Made by a program: the position numbers and the translations under genes. From Leptothrix discophora (GTDB lineage: Bacteria > Pseudomonadota > Gammaproteobacteria > Burkholderiales > Burkholderiaceae_C), in NCBI RefSeq assembly GCF_030705305.1, contig NZ_JAUZEE010000006.1:186001-250000 (forward strand): a stretch of DNA of 64,000 bases. Reading direction: 5' to 3'. The number at the start of each line of letters is the position of its first letter. Positions within the stretch are counted from its first letter, which is position 1. Below are positions 19,707 through 29,869 of this stretch, in pieces. The notes below the pieces were generated by a model. That model was not told the origin of the DNA, searched no databases, and worked only from the letters and a program-made list of their open reading frames with translations.

Positions 19707-21515
19707 ATGAACACGATCAAGTCACTGATGCGCCAGTTCACGATCCGCACCCGCATGACCGGTGCGATCGTGATGGTGCTGGCGCTGTTCGTCGGCTTCG
19801 CCGGCGTCGGCGTGGCCATCGGCCACCACCTGCAGGAGCTCAACCTGCATTTCATGCACCACTCGGTGGCCGAGTCCGGCCATGTGGCCGACCTGCGGGC
19901 ACAACTCGGCGAGGTCCGCGTCGCCGAGAAGAACATGGTCATCGACTACGACCAGCCCGAGCTGCTCAAGGTCCATCTGGCCACCTGGAAGCAGGCCCAT
20001 GCCGACCTGCGCAAGTCCTTCGAGGGCATGCTGCTCGGCGAGGAGGACGAGGACAACCCCATCGCGCGTGATGCCATCAAGCGCCTGGACGAGTACGTCG
20101 CCACCACCTCCAGGGCCGTCGACAACACCATGGCCGGCGCCTACGACGGCCATCGCACGGTCGACCGGGTGCTCGAACGCTCCAAGATCCTGATGGCCGG
20201 CATCGTCAAGAACGTCGCCGCCATCGACGAGATCGTCAAGGCGGAGGCGCTGTCCACGCAGGCCGAGCTGGCCGCCGCGACCCGCCAGGCGCTGGTGATC
20301 TTTGGCGTCGCGCTGGCCGTGGTCATCCTGATCGTCGCGCCGCTGACGCTGACGAACTCGCACAGCATCGTCCAGCCCATCGATGAGGCCCGCCGCTTCG
20401 CCGATGCGATCGCCAGCGGCGACCTGAGTGCGCGCCTGAAGGTCGATGGCCGCGACGAGCCGGCCGAGCTGATGCGCTCGCTGGGCTCGATGCAGCAGTC
20501 TCTGCAGGGCATCGTCGGCAACATCCGCCACACGGCCGAGTCGATCTCGGTGGCCAGCGCGCAGATCGCGACCGGCAACCAGGACCTCTCCGGCCGCACC
20601 GAACAGACCGCCAGCAACCTGCAGCACGCCGCCAGCTCGATGGAGCAGGTCAGCGGCACGGTGCGCCAGACGGCCGAATCGGCCCGCACCGCCAACCAGC
20701 TCGCCAGCTCGGCGACCGAGGCCGCGCACCGCGGCGGCACGGTGGTCTCGCAGGTCATCACGAACATGGAGGAGATCAACACCTCCAGCCGCAAGATCGC
20801 CGAGATCATCGGCGTGATCGACGGCATCGCCTTCCAGACCAACATCCTGGCGCTCAACGCCGCGGTGGAAGCCGCCCGTGCCGGCGAGCAGGGCCGCGGC
20901 TTCGCGGTGGTGGCTGGCGAGGTCCGCAGCCTGGCCCAGCGCAGTGCCAACGCGGCCCGCGAGATCAAGAGCCTGATCGGCGCCAGCGTCGAGAAGGTCG
21001 ACAGCGGCGCGCGCCTGGTGCACGACGCCGGCAGCACGATGACCGAGATCGTCTCGAGCGTGCAGCGCGTCACCGACATCATCGGCGAGATCACCGCCGC
21101 GACCACCGAGCAGAGCGGCGAGCTGGGCCAGGTCAGCAGCGCCGTCACCCAGCTCGACCAGATGACGCAGCAGAACGCCGCGCTGGTCGAGGAAAGTGCC
21201 GCTGCGGCCGAGAGCCTGCGCGAACAGGCGCTGCGCCTGAGCAGCGTGGTGAGCCAGTTCCGCATCGACGGCTCCGAGGCATCCGACGACAGCGCCTTCC
21301 GGCCGGCGCAGGCTCGTCCGGCCCTGAAAGCCGCCACGCCAGCCACGCCGGCTGCGGCACCGAAGGCCAAGGCCGCCGCGCCGAAGGCCACCTCCCAGAT
21401 GGCCACCTCCCCGAAGGCCACCACCCCGAAACCTGCGTCGGCGAGCGTGCATGCGCCCGCGCCGGCCCCGACCGCAGCCATCGCTGCGCCGGATGACGAC
21501 TGGACCAGCTTCTGA
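19707..21515 (+). CDS. Methyl-accepting chemotaxis protein, transmembrane, with CheR tether
   Basis: A 602-residue Tsr-like receptor. Membrane segments are at about residues 18-40 and 192-214, with a four-helix periplasmic domain of ~150 residues between them, then HAMP ([17 protein letters not shown]) and the signalling domain with the hairpin tip around [20 protein letters not shown]. An Ala/Pro/Lys linker leads to a C-terminal DWTSF, which fits the aromatic-x-x-aromatic tether that binds CheR methyltransferase. Ligand unknown. It lies 47 bases after cheA. Confidence 0.93.
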   Translation: MNTIKSLMRQFTIRTRMTGAIVMVLALFVGFAGVGVAIGHHLQELNLHFMHHSVAESGHVADLRAQLGEVRVAEKNMVIDYDQPELLKVHLATWKQAHADLRKSFEGMLLGEEDEDNPIARDAIKRLDEYVATTSRAVDNTMAGAYDGHRTVDRVLERSKILMAGIVKNVAAIDEIVKAEALSTQAELAAATRQALVIFGVALAVVILIVAPLTLTNSHSIVQPIDEARRFADAIASGDLSARLKVDGRDEPAELMRSLGSMQQSLQGIVGNIRHTAESISVASAQIATGNQDLSGRTEQTASNLQHAASSMEQVSGTVRQTAESARTANQLASSATEAAHRGGTVVSQVITNMEEINTSSRKIAEIIGVIDGIAFQTNILALNAAVEAARAGEQGRGFAVVAGEVRSLAQRSANAAREIKSLIGASVEKVDSGARLVHDAGSTMTEIVSSVQRVTDIIGEITAATTEQSGELGQVSSAVTQLDQMTQQNAALVEESAAAAESLREQALRLSSVVSQFRIDGSEASDDSAFRPAQARPALKAATPATPAAAPKAKAAAPKATSQMATSPKATTPKPASASVHAPAPAPTAAIAAPDDDWTSF

Positions 21516-21546
21516 GCGGTCCGATATCCAGCGAGGAGACGATCCC

Positions 21547-23094
21547 ATGAACCTGACCCTTCGACGCCTGCTCTGGCTGCCGCCCATCGTGATCAGCCTG
21601 CTGCTGGCCCTGGCCGCAGCCGTGGCCTGGACGATGACCAGCCGCGACGTCACGCAAGCCAACGAGGCCGTCGTCCAGCGCCAGCAACTGCTTGAGGCCA
21701 GCCTGCGCTGGGCCGGCCAGACCCAGGTCAATGCGGCCCGCACGATGGCGCTGCTGGTCAGCCGCGATGCCGAGCTGAACGCGACGCTGAAGGCCGAGAT
21801 GAGCGCGACCAGCGCCGAGATCTCCACGCTGCAGAAGCAGCTCGAAGGCCTCAGCGACGAGGCCGAGGTCAAGGACGCGCTGGCCGACGTGGCCGCGCGC
21901 CGCAAGGACTACCTGGCCGCCCGCGACGCCGCCCAGGCCCGCAAGGCGGCCGAGGCCGGCATCGCTGCCCAGGCCCTGCGCGACATGGTCACGCCGGCGC
22001 TGAAGGCCTATGGCGAGGCGCAGCAGCGCATCGTCAAGCTCGAGTCCGACCTGACCGCCCGCCGCATGGCCGAATCGGGTGAGCTGCGCATGAAGACGCT
22101 GGTGGTGGCCTGCGGCGTGCTGGCGCTGATCGCCGCCTGCCTGCTGGCCGCCAGCGCGATGCTGGTCAGGAAGATCTGCGGCCCGATCGAATCGGTCTGC
22201 GCCCAGGCCGAACGCATGGGCGCCGGTGACCTGACGCAGCGCTTCGACACCACCCGCCAGGACGAGATCGGCGACCTGCAGCGCGCGCTGGCCGCCACGC
22301 AGGAGGCGCTCGGCCGCACGGTCTCGGAGGTGCGCGTGTCGGTCGACTCGATCCACACCGCCTCGCGCGAGGTGGCGGTCGGCAACCAGGACCTGTCGGG
22401 CCGCACCGAACAGACCGCGGGCAGCCTGCAGCAGACCGCCAGCTCGATGGAGCAGCTCAACGGCTCGGTGCGCCAGACGGCGGACGCCGCACGCACCGCC
22501 AACCAGCTCGCCAACTCGGCCGCCGAGGCCGCCCAGCGCGGCGGTTCGGTCGTGTCGCAGGTGGTGGCCAACATGGACGAGATCAACGCGTCCAGCCGCA
22601 AGATCGCCGAGATCATCGGCGTGATCGACGGCATCGCCTTCCAGACCAACATCCTGGCGCTGAACGCGGCGGTGGAAGCGGCGCGGGCCGGCGAACAGGG
22701 CCGCGGCTTCGCGGTCGTCGCCAGCGAGGTCCGCAGCCTGGCCGGCCGTTCGGCCGAGGCCGCCCGCGAGATCAAGAGCCTGATCGGCGCCAGCGTCGAG
22801 AAGGTCGACAGCGGCTCCCGCCTGGTCGGCGACGCCGGCTCGACCATGCAGGAGATCGTCGCCAGCGTGGCCCGGGTCAACGACATCATTGCCGAGATCA
22901 CCGCGGCCACCAGCGAGCAGAGCAGCGAACTCGGCCAGATCAACGGCGCGGTGCTGCAACTCGACCAGATGACCCAGCAGAACGCCGCCCTGGTCGAACA
23001 GAGCAGCGCGGCGGCCGAGAGCCTGAACGAGCAGGCGCAGAGGTTGAATCAGGTGGTGCAGGTGTTTCGCACTCGGGAGGGTGCGCACGGCTGA
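21547..23094 (+). CDS. Methyl-accepting chemotaxis protein, second copy
   Basis: A 515-residue receptor with membrane segments at about residues 10-30 and 181-202, a helical periplasmic domain, HAMP ([14 protein letters not shown]) and a signalling domain almost the same as that of the upstream receptor (identical over [13 protein letters not shown] and much of the hairpin). The periplasmic domains differ, so the pair probably senses different stimuli. It ends at FRTREGAHG without the linker and tether of its neighbour, so it may rely on that receptor for methylation. It is the last chemotaxis gene before the accessory scar. Confidence 0.93.
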   Translation: MNLTLRRLLWLPPIVISLLLALAAAVAWTMTSRDVTQANEAVVQRQQLLEASLRWAGQTQVNAARTMALLVSRDAELNATLKAEMSATSAEISTLQKQLEGLSDEAEVKDALADVAARRKDYLAARDAAQARKAAEAGIAAQALRDMVTPALKAYGEAQQRIVKLESDLTARRMAESGELRMKTLVVACGVLALIAACLLAASAMLVRKICGPIESVCAQAERMGAGDLTQRFDTTRQDEIGDLQRALAATQEALGRTVSEVRVSVDSIHTASREVAVGNQDLSGRTEQTAGSLQQTASSMEQLNGSVRQTADAARTANQLANSAAEAAQRGGSVVSQVVANMDEINASSRKIAEIIGVIDGIAFQTNILALNAAVEAARAGEQGRGFAVVASEVRSLAGRSAEAAREIKSLIGASVEKVDSGSRLVGDAGSTMQEIVASVARVNDIIAEITAATSEQSSELGQINGAVLQLDQMTQQNAALVEQSSAAAESLNEQAQRLNQVVQVFRTREGAHG

Positions 23095-23119
23095 GCGAAT
23101 CGCTCGCGACGTCAACAAC

Positions 23120-23151
23120 AAGGGCCGCGTCCTGCGAGGGATGCGGCCCTT
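23120..23151 (+). terminator. Probable terminator of the chemotaxis operon
   Basis: Perfect 9-bp inverted repeat AAGGGCCGC (23120-23128) / GCGGCCCTT (23143-23151) with a 14-base loop, 26 bases after the second receptor gene. Only a short T stretch follows, so the call rests on stem strength and position. Confidence 0.6.
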
Positions 23152-23460
23152 GGTCATTCGGGGCGGGCCAGGGGGCGCCGACAGGTCTGCGCTCCTGTCA
23201 GGCAGCAGGTGTTCGATCTCACTCGGTGCCAGCGTTACCGGCCGTTGTGGTGAAACCGACCTGGCCACGGCCTCGTCTTGCCGGGGCGGGTTTAAGGCGA
23301 GCGCTTCCCGATATGGGGCACTTCCTGAAACCCACCGCCGTTTTTGAGCTGCGGTCTCATTCGGGCGCGTCGCGGCCTCCCGCGGCGGGCCCTTTGGCCT
23401 TCATGCGGGCCGTGCGGACGCACCTGTGCTCTTGACCAGTCAAGCCAACCTTCGTGCGTT
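23152..23460. other. Non-coding junction between the chemotaxis operon and IS remnant
   Basis: About 310 bases with no gene I can support. The second half, from roughly 23318, probably belongs to the IS5-type element, as a 19-base stretch at 23318-23336 is an imperfect inverted copy of the opposite end. No promoter or RNA gene was recognised. Confidence 0.5.
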
Positions 23461-24159
23461 CTAGGCCGCGCAGTGCAGCGTGATGGCCAGCGCGTTGGGC
23501 GACAGCGTCATCGCCCTCACGTACTTGCCGCCCTGCTGGGCAAGGCTGGCGAAGAAGTGTTCGACGCGCGAGCGCAGTCGATTGATCGTGCGGTTGCGCT
23601 GCTTCAACCGGGCCTTGGCCGTCTGTCCGGGCTTGGCCCGTCGCGCGATGCCGCTGGCGAGCCCATGCTGCATCAACACCTGCCGGTTGGTCGCGCTGTT
23701 GTAGCTTCGGTCAGCCAGCAGCCGATCTCGGGTGTTGGCCGCCTGCAGCACCTCGGGCAGTTGCTGGCCGTCGTCTGCGTTGTCCGGCGTGACCTTGAGC
23801 GTGCGGATGAGCTTGAAGCGCGGTGCTCGCACTGCTCGTCCGATGGGTTGTAGTGCCCCTGCAAGAACATCATGCGCGCCAGCACCTCTGTCGGGTACCG
23901 CGGGCGACCAACCTTCTTGCGTTCAGCCCGAGGGCAAGTCGTTTCCACCGCCGCAGCTATCGCGGTGAAGTCCACCAGAGCATCGATCGCCGCCAGTGTT
24001 TGCACGTAGCCCTCGAGCTTGGCCTTGCGCTGGCGTGCCAGGAACAGGTCGTCCAGCGCTTCTTCCGGGAAGTAGCTCGAAGGCTTGATGCGCGGGTTGA
24101 TCATGCGCCTCATGGCGCCGGCTCATGGGCCCAGTGAACAGGGAGGTTTCGAGAAGCGC
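23318..24159. mobile_element. IS5-family insertion sequence remnant
   Basis: About 840 bases containing a broken IS5-family transposase on the minus strand. Candidate ends are GCACTTCCTGAAACCCACC (23318-23336) and the inverse of GGGAGGTTTCGAGAAGCGC (24141-24159), matching at 14 of 19 positions as inverted repeats. Intact relatives carry a transposase of roughly 330-370 residues, so 300-400 bases are missing from the middle. No flanking target duplication could be assigned with confidence. Confidence 0.6.
23461..24113 (-). pseudogene. IS5-family transposase, internally deleted
   Basis: The N-terminal part (from 24113: SSYFPEEALDDLF to GHYNPSDEQCE, about 96 residues) is followed near 23826 by a change of frame into the C-terminal catalytic part (RFKLIRTLKVTPDNADDGQQ to the stop at 23461). 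The C-terminal part retains the DDE-type blocks ADRSYNSATNR and the R-x-x-x-E-like SRVEHFFASL. The central section with the first catalytic Asp is missing and the two halves are out of frame, so no active transposase can be made. Confidence 0.8.
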
Positions 24160-24211
24160 ACCAATGCCTGACTCAACGTGACGATTGTGCTTTACCTAGT
24201 ATTTGACCGAA

Positions 24212-24613
24212 CTAGTTCGAGGTGCAACGATAGTTTCCCCACGCATCACGAAGGCATGTTCTTTGGGAGTTTCGCTCTTCCTGGTCCCGAGCACAAACAT
24301 CAACAATTCCGCGCATGCATCTATCGCGATATTCCTGTATGGCGCGCTCTCGTTGCGCTTGTTGTTGCCAAACAAACGTTTCACGTTGCACGCATTCGGC
24401 AAACTTGTCAGTTCCCTCGGAAAAGCCAAATTGTCTACATTTGTTTCGCAGCGAAGCGATTACCGATTCTTGATATGCTTGTTGACGAGCAATCGCCTGC
24501 TGGGCTTCCCATTGTTGCTGACGACGCGCGTCCATTATGTCCTCTTCCGTGGCACAGCCTACAAGGTACGAGGCAGAGAGAATGATGAGACTGGTTAAAC
24601 CGATTTTTCGCAT
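24212..24613 (-). CDS. Small putative lipoprotein
   Basis: A 133-residue protein with a clear lipoprotein signal: basic MRK, a hydrophobic stretch, and lipobox LVGC with Cys19, followed by a Gln/Ala/Arg-rich helix. A motif CRQFGFSEGTDKFAECVQRE recurs, to my recollection, in many small proteobacterial lipoproteins with no assigned function; two further Cys pairs follow (DRCMRG..VDVC). GGAG at 24620-24623 precedes the ATG. Base composition is clearly lower in GC than the surrounding core genes, in keeping with acquisition. It probably shares a transcript with the HEPN-like gene upstream. Confidence 0.7.
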   Translation of the reverse strand: MRKIGLTSLIILSASYLVGCATEEDIMDARRQQQWEAQQAIARQQAYQESVIASLRNKCRQFGFSEGTDKFAECVQRETFVWQQQAQRERAIQEYRDRCMRGIVDVCARDQEERNSQRTCLRDAWGNYRCTSN

Positions 24614-24657
24614 GACAAACTCCGCCAGTGGTGAGCAGGGAAATCCGCATCGAAGCT

Positions 24658-25125
24658 TCAATAACGACCGTCAAAGTCGGCCTGGATGCCGGCCAAATCA
24701 GCCAGTTCTACAATAACCGATATGCATACTACCAGCAATTCGTGTGTTCTTTCAGGCTCCAGCCATCCAGCAGGCGCGTGCTTACCGCCATGAAAAAGAT
24801 TGTTCCTGACCGCCTTCAGAAGGCAAATCATCTTCCACAAACTCGTTGATTCTAAAGGGAACGTTAGTTCTTCCCATTCGAGTCGATCGTCGGGAGATAT
24901 AATCTGCCGCTTCGGCGAAGCCTTCAATAGGTGAATCGCTGAATCCGTGGGAGAGTACTGCGCAGAAAACTTCAGGGAAAAATCCCACCAGTTGACTTCG
25001 GCAATATTGCGATGGCCCCTGCGGACATACCCGTTCTCTTTTAGAGCAAATTCAAGCCTGGAGAACCGGTAGAAGAATTCGAACGCAATTCGCCTGAGTT
25101 CATCAGATACAGATAGTTCATGCAC
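24658..25125 (-). CDS. HEPN-like protein with an RxxxxH motif
   Basis: A 155-residue, mostly helical protein starting at GTG, with AGAAGG nine bases upstream and an in-frame stop just beyond. Residues 107-112, RNNLFH followed by GGKH, fit the R-x4-6-H signature of HEPN-fold ribonucleases, and the first helix (FFYRFSRLEFALKENGY) resembles the first helix of HEPN proteins found in defence and toxin systems. I infer a possible RNase or RNA-binding role; no partner antitoxin is evident. Its low GC and position between two IS remnants suggest horizontal transfer. It is 44 bases upstream of the lipoprotein gene. Confidence 0.6.
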   Translation of the reverse strand: MHELSVSDELRRIAFEFFYRFSRLEFALKENGYVRRGHRNIAEVNWWDFSLKFSAQYSPTDSAIHLLKASPKRQIISPDDRLEWEELTFPLESTSLWKMICLLKAVRNNLFHGGKHAPAGWLEPERTHELLVVCISVIVELADLAGIQADFDGRY

Positions 25126-25219
25126 GCCCGAGAACCTTCTTGAAGATTTTCACCCACTCACTTTCGGTTATTTCGCACGGTGAGTCAAGTACTCGCGCAA
25201 ACGTCCAATCCAAGCGTAT

Positions 25220-25479
25220 TGAACCGCCCCGCCTTTAGAGGAAGCCCCTTCATTTGAGAACATGGAGCGATCATGAGGAAGTCGAAGTTTTCCCCCGAGG
25301 TGCGCGAGCGCGCGGTGCGCATGATGTTCGAGCACCGAGGCGAGCATGCGTCGCAGTGGGCCTGTATCGAGTCCATCGCCGGCACGATCGGCTGCACGGC
25401 GCAAAAGCTGTTGAACTGGGTCCAGCAGCATGAGCGTGACACGGGTCAGCGCGAGGGCCTGACCACCAGCGAGGCGCAG
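25220..25479 (+). mobile_element. IS3-family insertion sequence remnant, left end
   Basis: Starts with TGAACCGCCCCG, typical in form for an IS3-type terminal repeat, followed by a leader and the first two thirds of OrfA. The element stops abruptly around 25479, 23 bases before the permease stop codon; OrfB and the right end are gone. The break may mark a rearrangement that removed what used to lie between this element and the permease. Confidence 0.65.
25273..25479 (+). pseudogene. IS3-family transposase OrfA, truncated
   Basis: About 69 residues of Orf[21 protein letters not shown], an HTH region [19 protein letters not shown] and [11 protein letters not shown]. Normal OrfA proteins run to about 90-105 residues and carry a leucine-zipper coiled coil after this point; here the frame runs into unrelated sequence (antisense of the permease 3' end). 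Non-functional. Confidence 0.8.
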
Positions 25480-25501
25480 TATCTTTGGAGGCCTGACCAA
25501 C

Positions 25502-28102
25502 TCACTCCTGCGCCCTCCTCAACGTCTCCGTCACCGGCCGCCTCAACACCTCCCGCAAGCTGTACCACCCCGCCGCCCCCGCCAGTGCGGCGCCGGCCAG
25601 GCCGCCGGCCGGAACGGTCCACCACGGTGCCTGCCAGCTGAAGTTGAAGGCGTACTTCGCCAGCGCCCAGCCGACCGCCAGGGCGGCGATGCTGGCCAGG
25701 GTGCCGGCCAGGGCGCCGGTGCCCAGCAGCTCGGCGCGCTGGACCTGGGCCAGCAGGGCCTGACGGGCGCCCATGGCGCGCATCAGGGCGTACTCGCGCT
25801 CGCGGGCCTCGCGGGTGGCGCTGACGGCGGCGAACAGGACCAGCAGGCCGGCGGCCAGCGTGAACAGGAACAGGAACTCGACCGCCGCGATGACCTGGTC
25901 GAGCACCTGCTGGACCTGGGCGATCTGGGCCGACACGTCGATCACCGTGAGGTTCGGAAACTGCCGCAGCAGCGCGCTGTCGAAGCTGCGGCCGTCGGGC
26001 GCGCGGAAGGCGGCGATGGTCGTGGCCGGCAGGTCGGGCATGGCGCCGAGCGGCGCTAGCACGAAGAAGTTGACGCGCATGGAGGTCCAGTCGACCTTGC
26101 GCAGGCTGGTGATGCGCCCGGCCATCGGCAGGCCGGCGACGTCGAAGCGCAGCCGGTCGCCGAGCTTCAGGCCCAGCGTCTCGGCCAGGCCCTGTTCGAC
26201 GCTGAGCGCATCGGCCTCGTCCGGACGCCACTGGCCGGCGCTGACCTGGTTGTGCGAGGGCAGGGCGGCCGCATGGCTGAGGTTGAACTCGCGGTCGACC
26301 AGCCGGCGGGCGCGGTCGTCGCGGTAGTCCTCGACCTTGACCTCGCGATCGTTCACCGCGACCAGCCGGCCGCGGATCATCGGGTACCAGTCGTAGCGCA
26401 CCACGCCAGCCTCGCGCAGCGCGGCCTGGAAGTCGTCGCCCTGCTCGGGCTGGATGTTGATGACGAAGCGGTTCGGCGCATCGGCCGGCGTGGCCGCACG
26501 CCAGCTGGCGATGAGGTCCGTGCGCAGCAGCACCAGCAGCACCAGCGCCATCAGGCCCAGCGCGAGCGAGCTGACCTGCAGCACGACCAGCGCCGGCCGG
26601 GCGCCGAGCTGACGGGTCGCCAGCGTCAGCCAGCGCGGCGCGGTGGCTTCGGGCACGAAGCGGCGCAGCGCCACCACGGCCAGCCAGGACAGGCCGGCGA
26701 ACAGCGCCCAGGCTGCCGCGAAGCCGCCGATCGCGATGCCGCCGAGCTTCCAGTCGGCCGCCACCGCCAGCAGCAACGCCGCATAGCCGACCACGCCGGC
26801 GATCAGCACGACCGCGCTGGCGGCCTGGGTCTGGCCCAGCTCGCGGCGGATCACCCGCAGCGGCGGCACGCGGGCCAGCTGCAAGACGGGCGGCAAGCCG
26901 AAGGCGGCCAGCAGCACCAGGCCGACCAGCATGCCGAAGCCGGCCGGCCAGGCGCTCGGCGCGGGCAGCGAGGTGTTGACCAGCCCGCCCAGCAGCCAGA
27001 CGAAGACCTGGTGCACCAGCAGGCCCAGCAGCACGCCGGCGATGCTGGCGGCCAGGCCGATCGTGCCGATCTCGATCGCGTAGATCGCGGCGATGCGACG
27101 CTGCGGCTGGCCCAGCACGCGCAGCATCGCGCAGCCATCGAGGTGGCGGGCCGCGAAGCCGCGGGCAGCGATGCCCACCGCGACGGCCGCCAGCAGCGCG
27201 GCCAGCACGGCCACCAGGCGCAGGAACTGGCCGGCGCGGTCGAGCGTCTGGCGCATCTCGGGCCGGGCGCTGTCGAGCGACTCGACCCGCGCGCCACGCA
27301 CCTTGTCGCGCTCGATGCGGTCCTGGGCCCATTGCACATAGCCGCCCACCGCGCTGTCGCGGCCGCGGCCGTCGCGGGCGGCCACGGCCAGTCGCCAGGT
27401 GATGCGGCTGGCCGGCTGGACCAGGCCAGTGCCGGCCAGGTCGGCCTCGGCCATCAGCACGCGCGGCGCGAAGTTGATGAAGTCGGCGCCGCGGTCGGGC
27501 TCCTGCACGATGACCTGGGCGATGCGCAGCCGGGCGTCGCCCAGCAGCAGCGGGTCGCCGACCTTCAGGTCGAGCGCGTCCAGCACCGCCGCATCGACCC
27601 AGACCGTGCCGGCGGCCGGCCCGCCGGGCACGGTGCGGACCGGACCGTCGACCGCATCGGCCACCTGCAGCGCACCGCGCAGCGGATAGCCCGGTGCGAC
27701 CGCCTTGAGCGACACCAGCCGGGCCGCGCCGCCTTGCGCCTCTTCCGCGCGGGCCATGCTCGGGAAGGCGGCGCTGCGGGCCGTCACCAGGCCCATCTCG
27801 GCGGCGCTGCGGGCGAAGCTGTCGGGCAGCGGCTGATCGCTGGCGACCACCGCGTCGCCGCCCAGCAGCGCCAGCGCGTCGCGCGCCATGCCCTGCTGGA
27901 GGCGGTCGGCGAAGAAGGCGACCGCGCACATCGAGGCCACCGCCAGCGCGACCGCCACAGCCATCAGCCGCAGCTCGCCGGCGCGCAGGTCCCGCAGCAG
28001 CTGGCGCATCGCCAGCAGCCACACCGAGGCGGGACGTCCAGCCTGTCGCGGGCGGACCTGGGGCACGGGCAGGGGCGTGGCGGGCGGCAGCGTGGAGCTC
28101 AT
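25502..28102 (-). CDS. FtsX-like ABC transporter permease, YbbP type
   Basis: An 866-residue inner-membrane protein with an N-terminal membrane segment ([19 protein letters not shown]), a large periplasmic domain, a first FtsX core with about three segments (~310-450), further segments in the middle, a second periplasmic region, and a C-terminal FtsX core (~720-850, ending [19 protein letters not shown]). This tandem layout is that of YbbP/LolC-like MacB-family permeases that act with a YbbA-type ATPase. No ATPase gene is adjacent: downstream is the IS remnant and upstream is a divergent gene. Substrate unknown. Confidence 0.9.
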   Translation of the reverse strand: MSSTLPPATPLPVPQVRPRQAGRPASVWLLAMRQLLRDLRAGELRLMAVAVALAVASMCAVAFFADRLQQGMARDALALLGGDAVVASDQPLPDSFARSAAEMGLVTARSAAFPSMARAEEAQGGAARLVSLKAVAPGYPLRGALQVADAVDGPVRTVPGGPAAGTVWVDAAVLDALDLKVGDPLLLGDARLRIAQVIVQEPDRGADFINFAPRVLMAEADLAGTGLVQPASRITWRLAVAARDGRGRDSAVGGYVQWAQDRIERDKVRGARVESLDSARPEMRQTLDRAGQFLRLVAVLAALLAAVAVGIAARGFAARHLDGCAMLRVLGQPQRRIAAIYAIEIGTIGLAASIAGVLLGLLVHQVFVWLLGGLVNTSLPAPSAWPAGFGMLVGLVLLAAFGLPPVLQLARVPPLRVIRRELGQTQAASAVVLIAGVVGYAALLLAVAADWKLGGIAIGGFAAAWALFAGLSWLAVVALRRFVPEATAPRWLTLATRQLGARPALVVLQVSSLALGLMALVLLVLLRTDLIASWRAATPADAPNRFVINIQPEQGDDFQAALREAGVVRYDWYPMIRGRLVAVNDREVKVEDYRDDRARRLVDREFNLSHAAALPSHNQVSAGQWRPDEADALSVEQGLAETLGLKLGDRLRFDVAGLPMAGRITSLRKVDWTSMRVNFFVLAPLGAMPDLPATTIAAFRAPDGRSFDSALLRQFPNLTVIDVSAQIAQVQQVLDQVIAAVEFLFLFTLAAGLLVLFAAVSATREAREREYALMRAMGARQALLAQVQRAELLGTGALAGTLASIAALAVGWALAKYAFNFSWQAPWWTVPAGGLAGAALAGAAGWYSLREVLRRPVTETLRRAQE

Positions 28103-28242
28103 GGGCGGGTCGGTCTCGGGACGATCGTGGGGGCCGGTTCCGGCAAGGGCTGCACGCTACACCAAGGCCGGTGACGGGCCGAACGCAGCATGCAAATGAC
28201 CCGAATGACGCGCCCCGGACGGCATGCTGCAATCGCCTCACC

Positions 28243-29106
28243 ATGAAGCACAGCCTCCCTCCGCTCTACGTGTCGCACGGCTCGCCGATGATCGCGCTCG
28301 AGACCTCGCCCGCCGCCCTGTTCCTGGACCGGCTCGGTCCCGCCGTCGAGGCCGCGTTCGGCCGGCCGAAGGCGGTGCTGGTGGTCTCGCCGCACTCGTC
28401 GACCCGCGAGACGATGCTGCTGGGCGGCCTGCGCCATGAGGCCATCCACGACTTCGGCGGCTTCCCGCAGGCGCTCTACGAGCAGCGCTACGACGCGCCC
28501 GGCGCACCCGCGCTGGCTGCCGAGATCGCACGCTCGCTGGCCGGCAGCGGCGTGGCCGCGCAATCGGTCGAGGCCAGCGGCCTGGACCACGGCATCTGGA
28601 CGCTGATGAAGCGTGCCTGGCCCGGCGCCGACCTGCCGGTGCTGCCACTGACGCTGGTGCCCAACGCGTCGCCGGCGCGCCAGTTCGCGCTCGGCGAGGC
28701 GCTGTCGCGCTGGGCCGACGAGGGCGTGCTGATCATCGGCAGCGGCTCGCTGACCCACAACCTGCGGCGCTTCTTCAGCAGCCCGAACGCGCACGAAGGC
28801 AACCGGGAACTGCCGGTCTCGCCCGATGTCGCCGAGTTCCAGGAATGGGTCCGTGCGCGAGGCGCGGCGCGCGACTGGGAGGCGCTGATCGACTACCGCC
28901 GCCAGGCGCCACATGCGGCCCTGCAGCACCCGACCGACGAGCACTGGCTGCCGTACTACATCGCTGCCGGCGCGGGTGGCCGCGAGTCGCCGGCGGTGCG
29001 CATCCATGCCAGCGTCGACGCCGGCATGCTGGCGATGGACGCCTATGCCTTCGGGCCGCAGGCCGCCCGGCTGGCCGAGGCGCTCGGTGAGGCCTTGCCG
29101 GCCTGA
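28243..29106 (+). CDS. ygiD: Class III extradiol dioxygenase (4,5-DOPA dioxygenase-like)
   Basis: A 287-residue LigB-type enzyme of the YgiD/DODA group. Metal-binding candidates are His in LYVSHGSPM, His in VVSPHSSTR, and His in SLTHNLRR; GLDHGIWTLMKRAWP and the end DAYAFG are characteristic. E. coli YgiD is a zinc-dependent DOPA 4,5-dioxygenase; the natural substrate here is unknown. The ATG at 28243 opens the conserved region; longer frames reach into the promoter region. It is divergent from the FtsX-like permease and 52 bases upstream of a GST gene. Confidence 0.88.
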   Translation: MKHSLPPLYVSHGSPMIALETSPAALFLDRLGPAVEAAFGRPKAVLVVSPHSSTRETMLLGGLRHEAIHDFGGFPQALYEQRYDAPGAPALAAEIARSLAGSGVAAQSVEASGLDHGIWTLMKRAWPGADLPVLPLTLVPNASPARQFALGEALSRWADEGVLIIGSGSLTHNLRRFFSSPNAHEGNRELPVSPDVAEFQEWVRARGAARDWEALIDYRRQAPHAALQHPTDEHWLPYYIAAGAGGRESPAVRIHASVDAGMLAMDAYAFGPQAARLAEALGEALPA

Positions 29107-29158
29107 GCCGGGCAGGTGATCCAGGCAGAGAACGGCGGCATGGCCGATCATCGCGGCC

Positions 29159-29848
29159 ATGCTGACCGTCCATCACCTTGAAAACTCCCGCTCGCAGCGC
29201 GTCCTCTGGTTGCTCGAAGAGCTGGGCCTGCCCTACGAGGTGCGCCGCTACGCACGCGACCGCACCACGATGCTGGCACCGCCCGAGCTGCGCGCGGTGC
29301 ATCCGCTGGGCAAGTCGCCCGTGCTGACCGATGTCGCGCCCGATGGCAGCACCCTCACGGTGGCCGAGACCGGCGCGATCGTCGAGTACCTGATCGAGCG
29401 CCACGGCGAGGGCCGCCTCAAGCCCGCGCCCGGCACGCCCGAGCTGCTGGCCTGGCGCTACTGGCTGCACTTCGCCGAGGGCTCGGCGATGACGCCGCTG
29501 CTGCTCAAGCTGGTGTTCGACCGCATCGCCACCGCGCCGATGCCCTTCTTCGCGCGGCCGATCGCCAAGGCCATCGCGGCCAAGACCGAAGAGGGCTTCT
29601 TCGGCCCCAACCTGCGCAGCCACGCCGCCTACATCGAGGCCGAGCTGACCCGCCAGCCCTGGTTCGCCGGGGCCGAGTTCAGCGCCGCCGACATCATGAT
29701 GAGCTTCCCGCTCGAAGCCGCCGCGCACCGCGCCGGCCTGGGCGCCGACGGACGCCATCCGCATGCCCGGGCCTGGCTGGATCGCATCCACGCCCGGCCG
29801 GCCTACCGCCGCGCGCTGGAGCGGGGCGGGCCCTACGCCTACGCCTGA
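29159..29848 (+). CDS. Glutathione S-transferase family protein
   Basis: A 229-residue protein with an N-terminal thioredoxin-like domain (LTVHHLENSRSQRVLWLLEE; the Ser/Asn near SRSQ is the likely glutathione-activating position; cis-Pro in GKSPVL; ETGAIVEYL for the gamma-glutamyl site) and a C-terminal helical domain (SAADIMMSFPLE; HPHARAWLDRIHARPAYRRAL). Substrate unknown. Probably co-transcribed with the dioxygenase. Confidence 0.9.
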   Translation: MLTVHHLENSRSQRVLWLLEELGLPYEVRRYARDRTTMLAPPELRAVHPLGKSPVLTDVAPDGSTLTVAETGAIVEYLIERHGEGRLKPAPGTPELLAWRYWLHFAEGSAMTPLLLKLVFDRIATAPMPFFARPIAKAIAAKTEEGFFGPNLRSHAAYIEAELTRQPWFAGAEFSAADIMMSFPLEAAAHRAGLGADGRHPHARAWLDRIHARPAYRRALERGGPYAYA

Positions 29849-29869
29849 CCCAGCCGGACGGCCCTCCGT

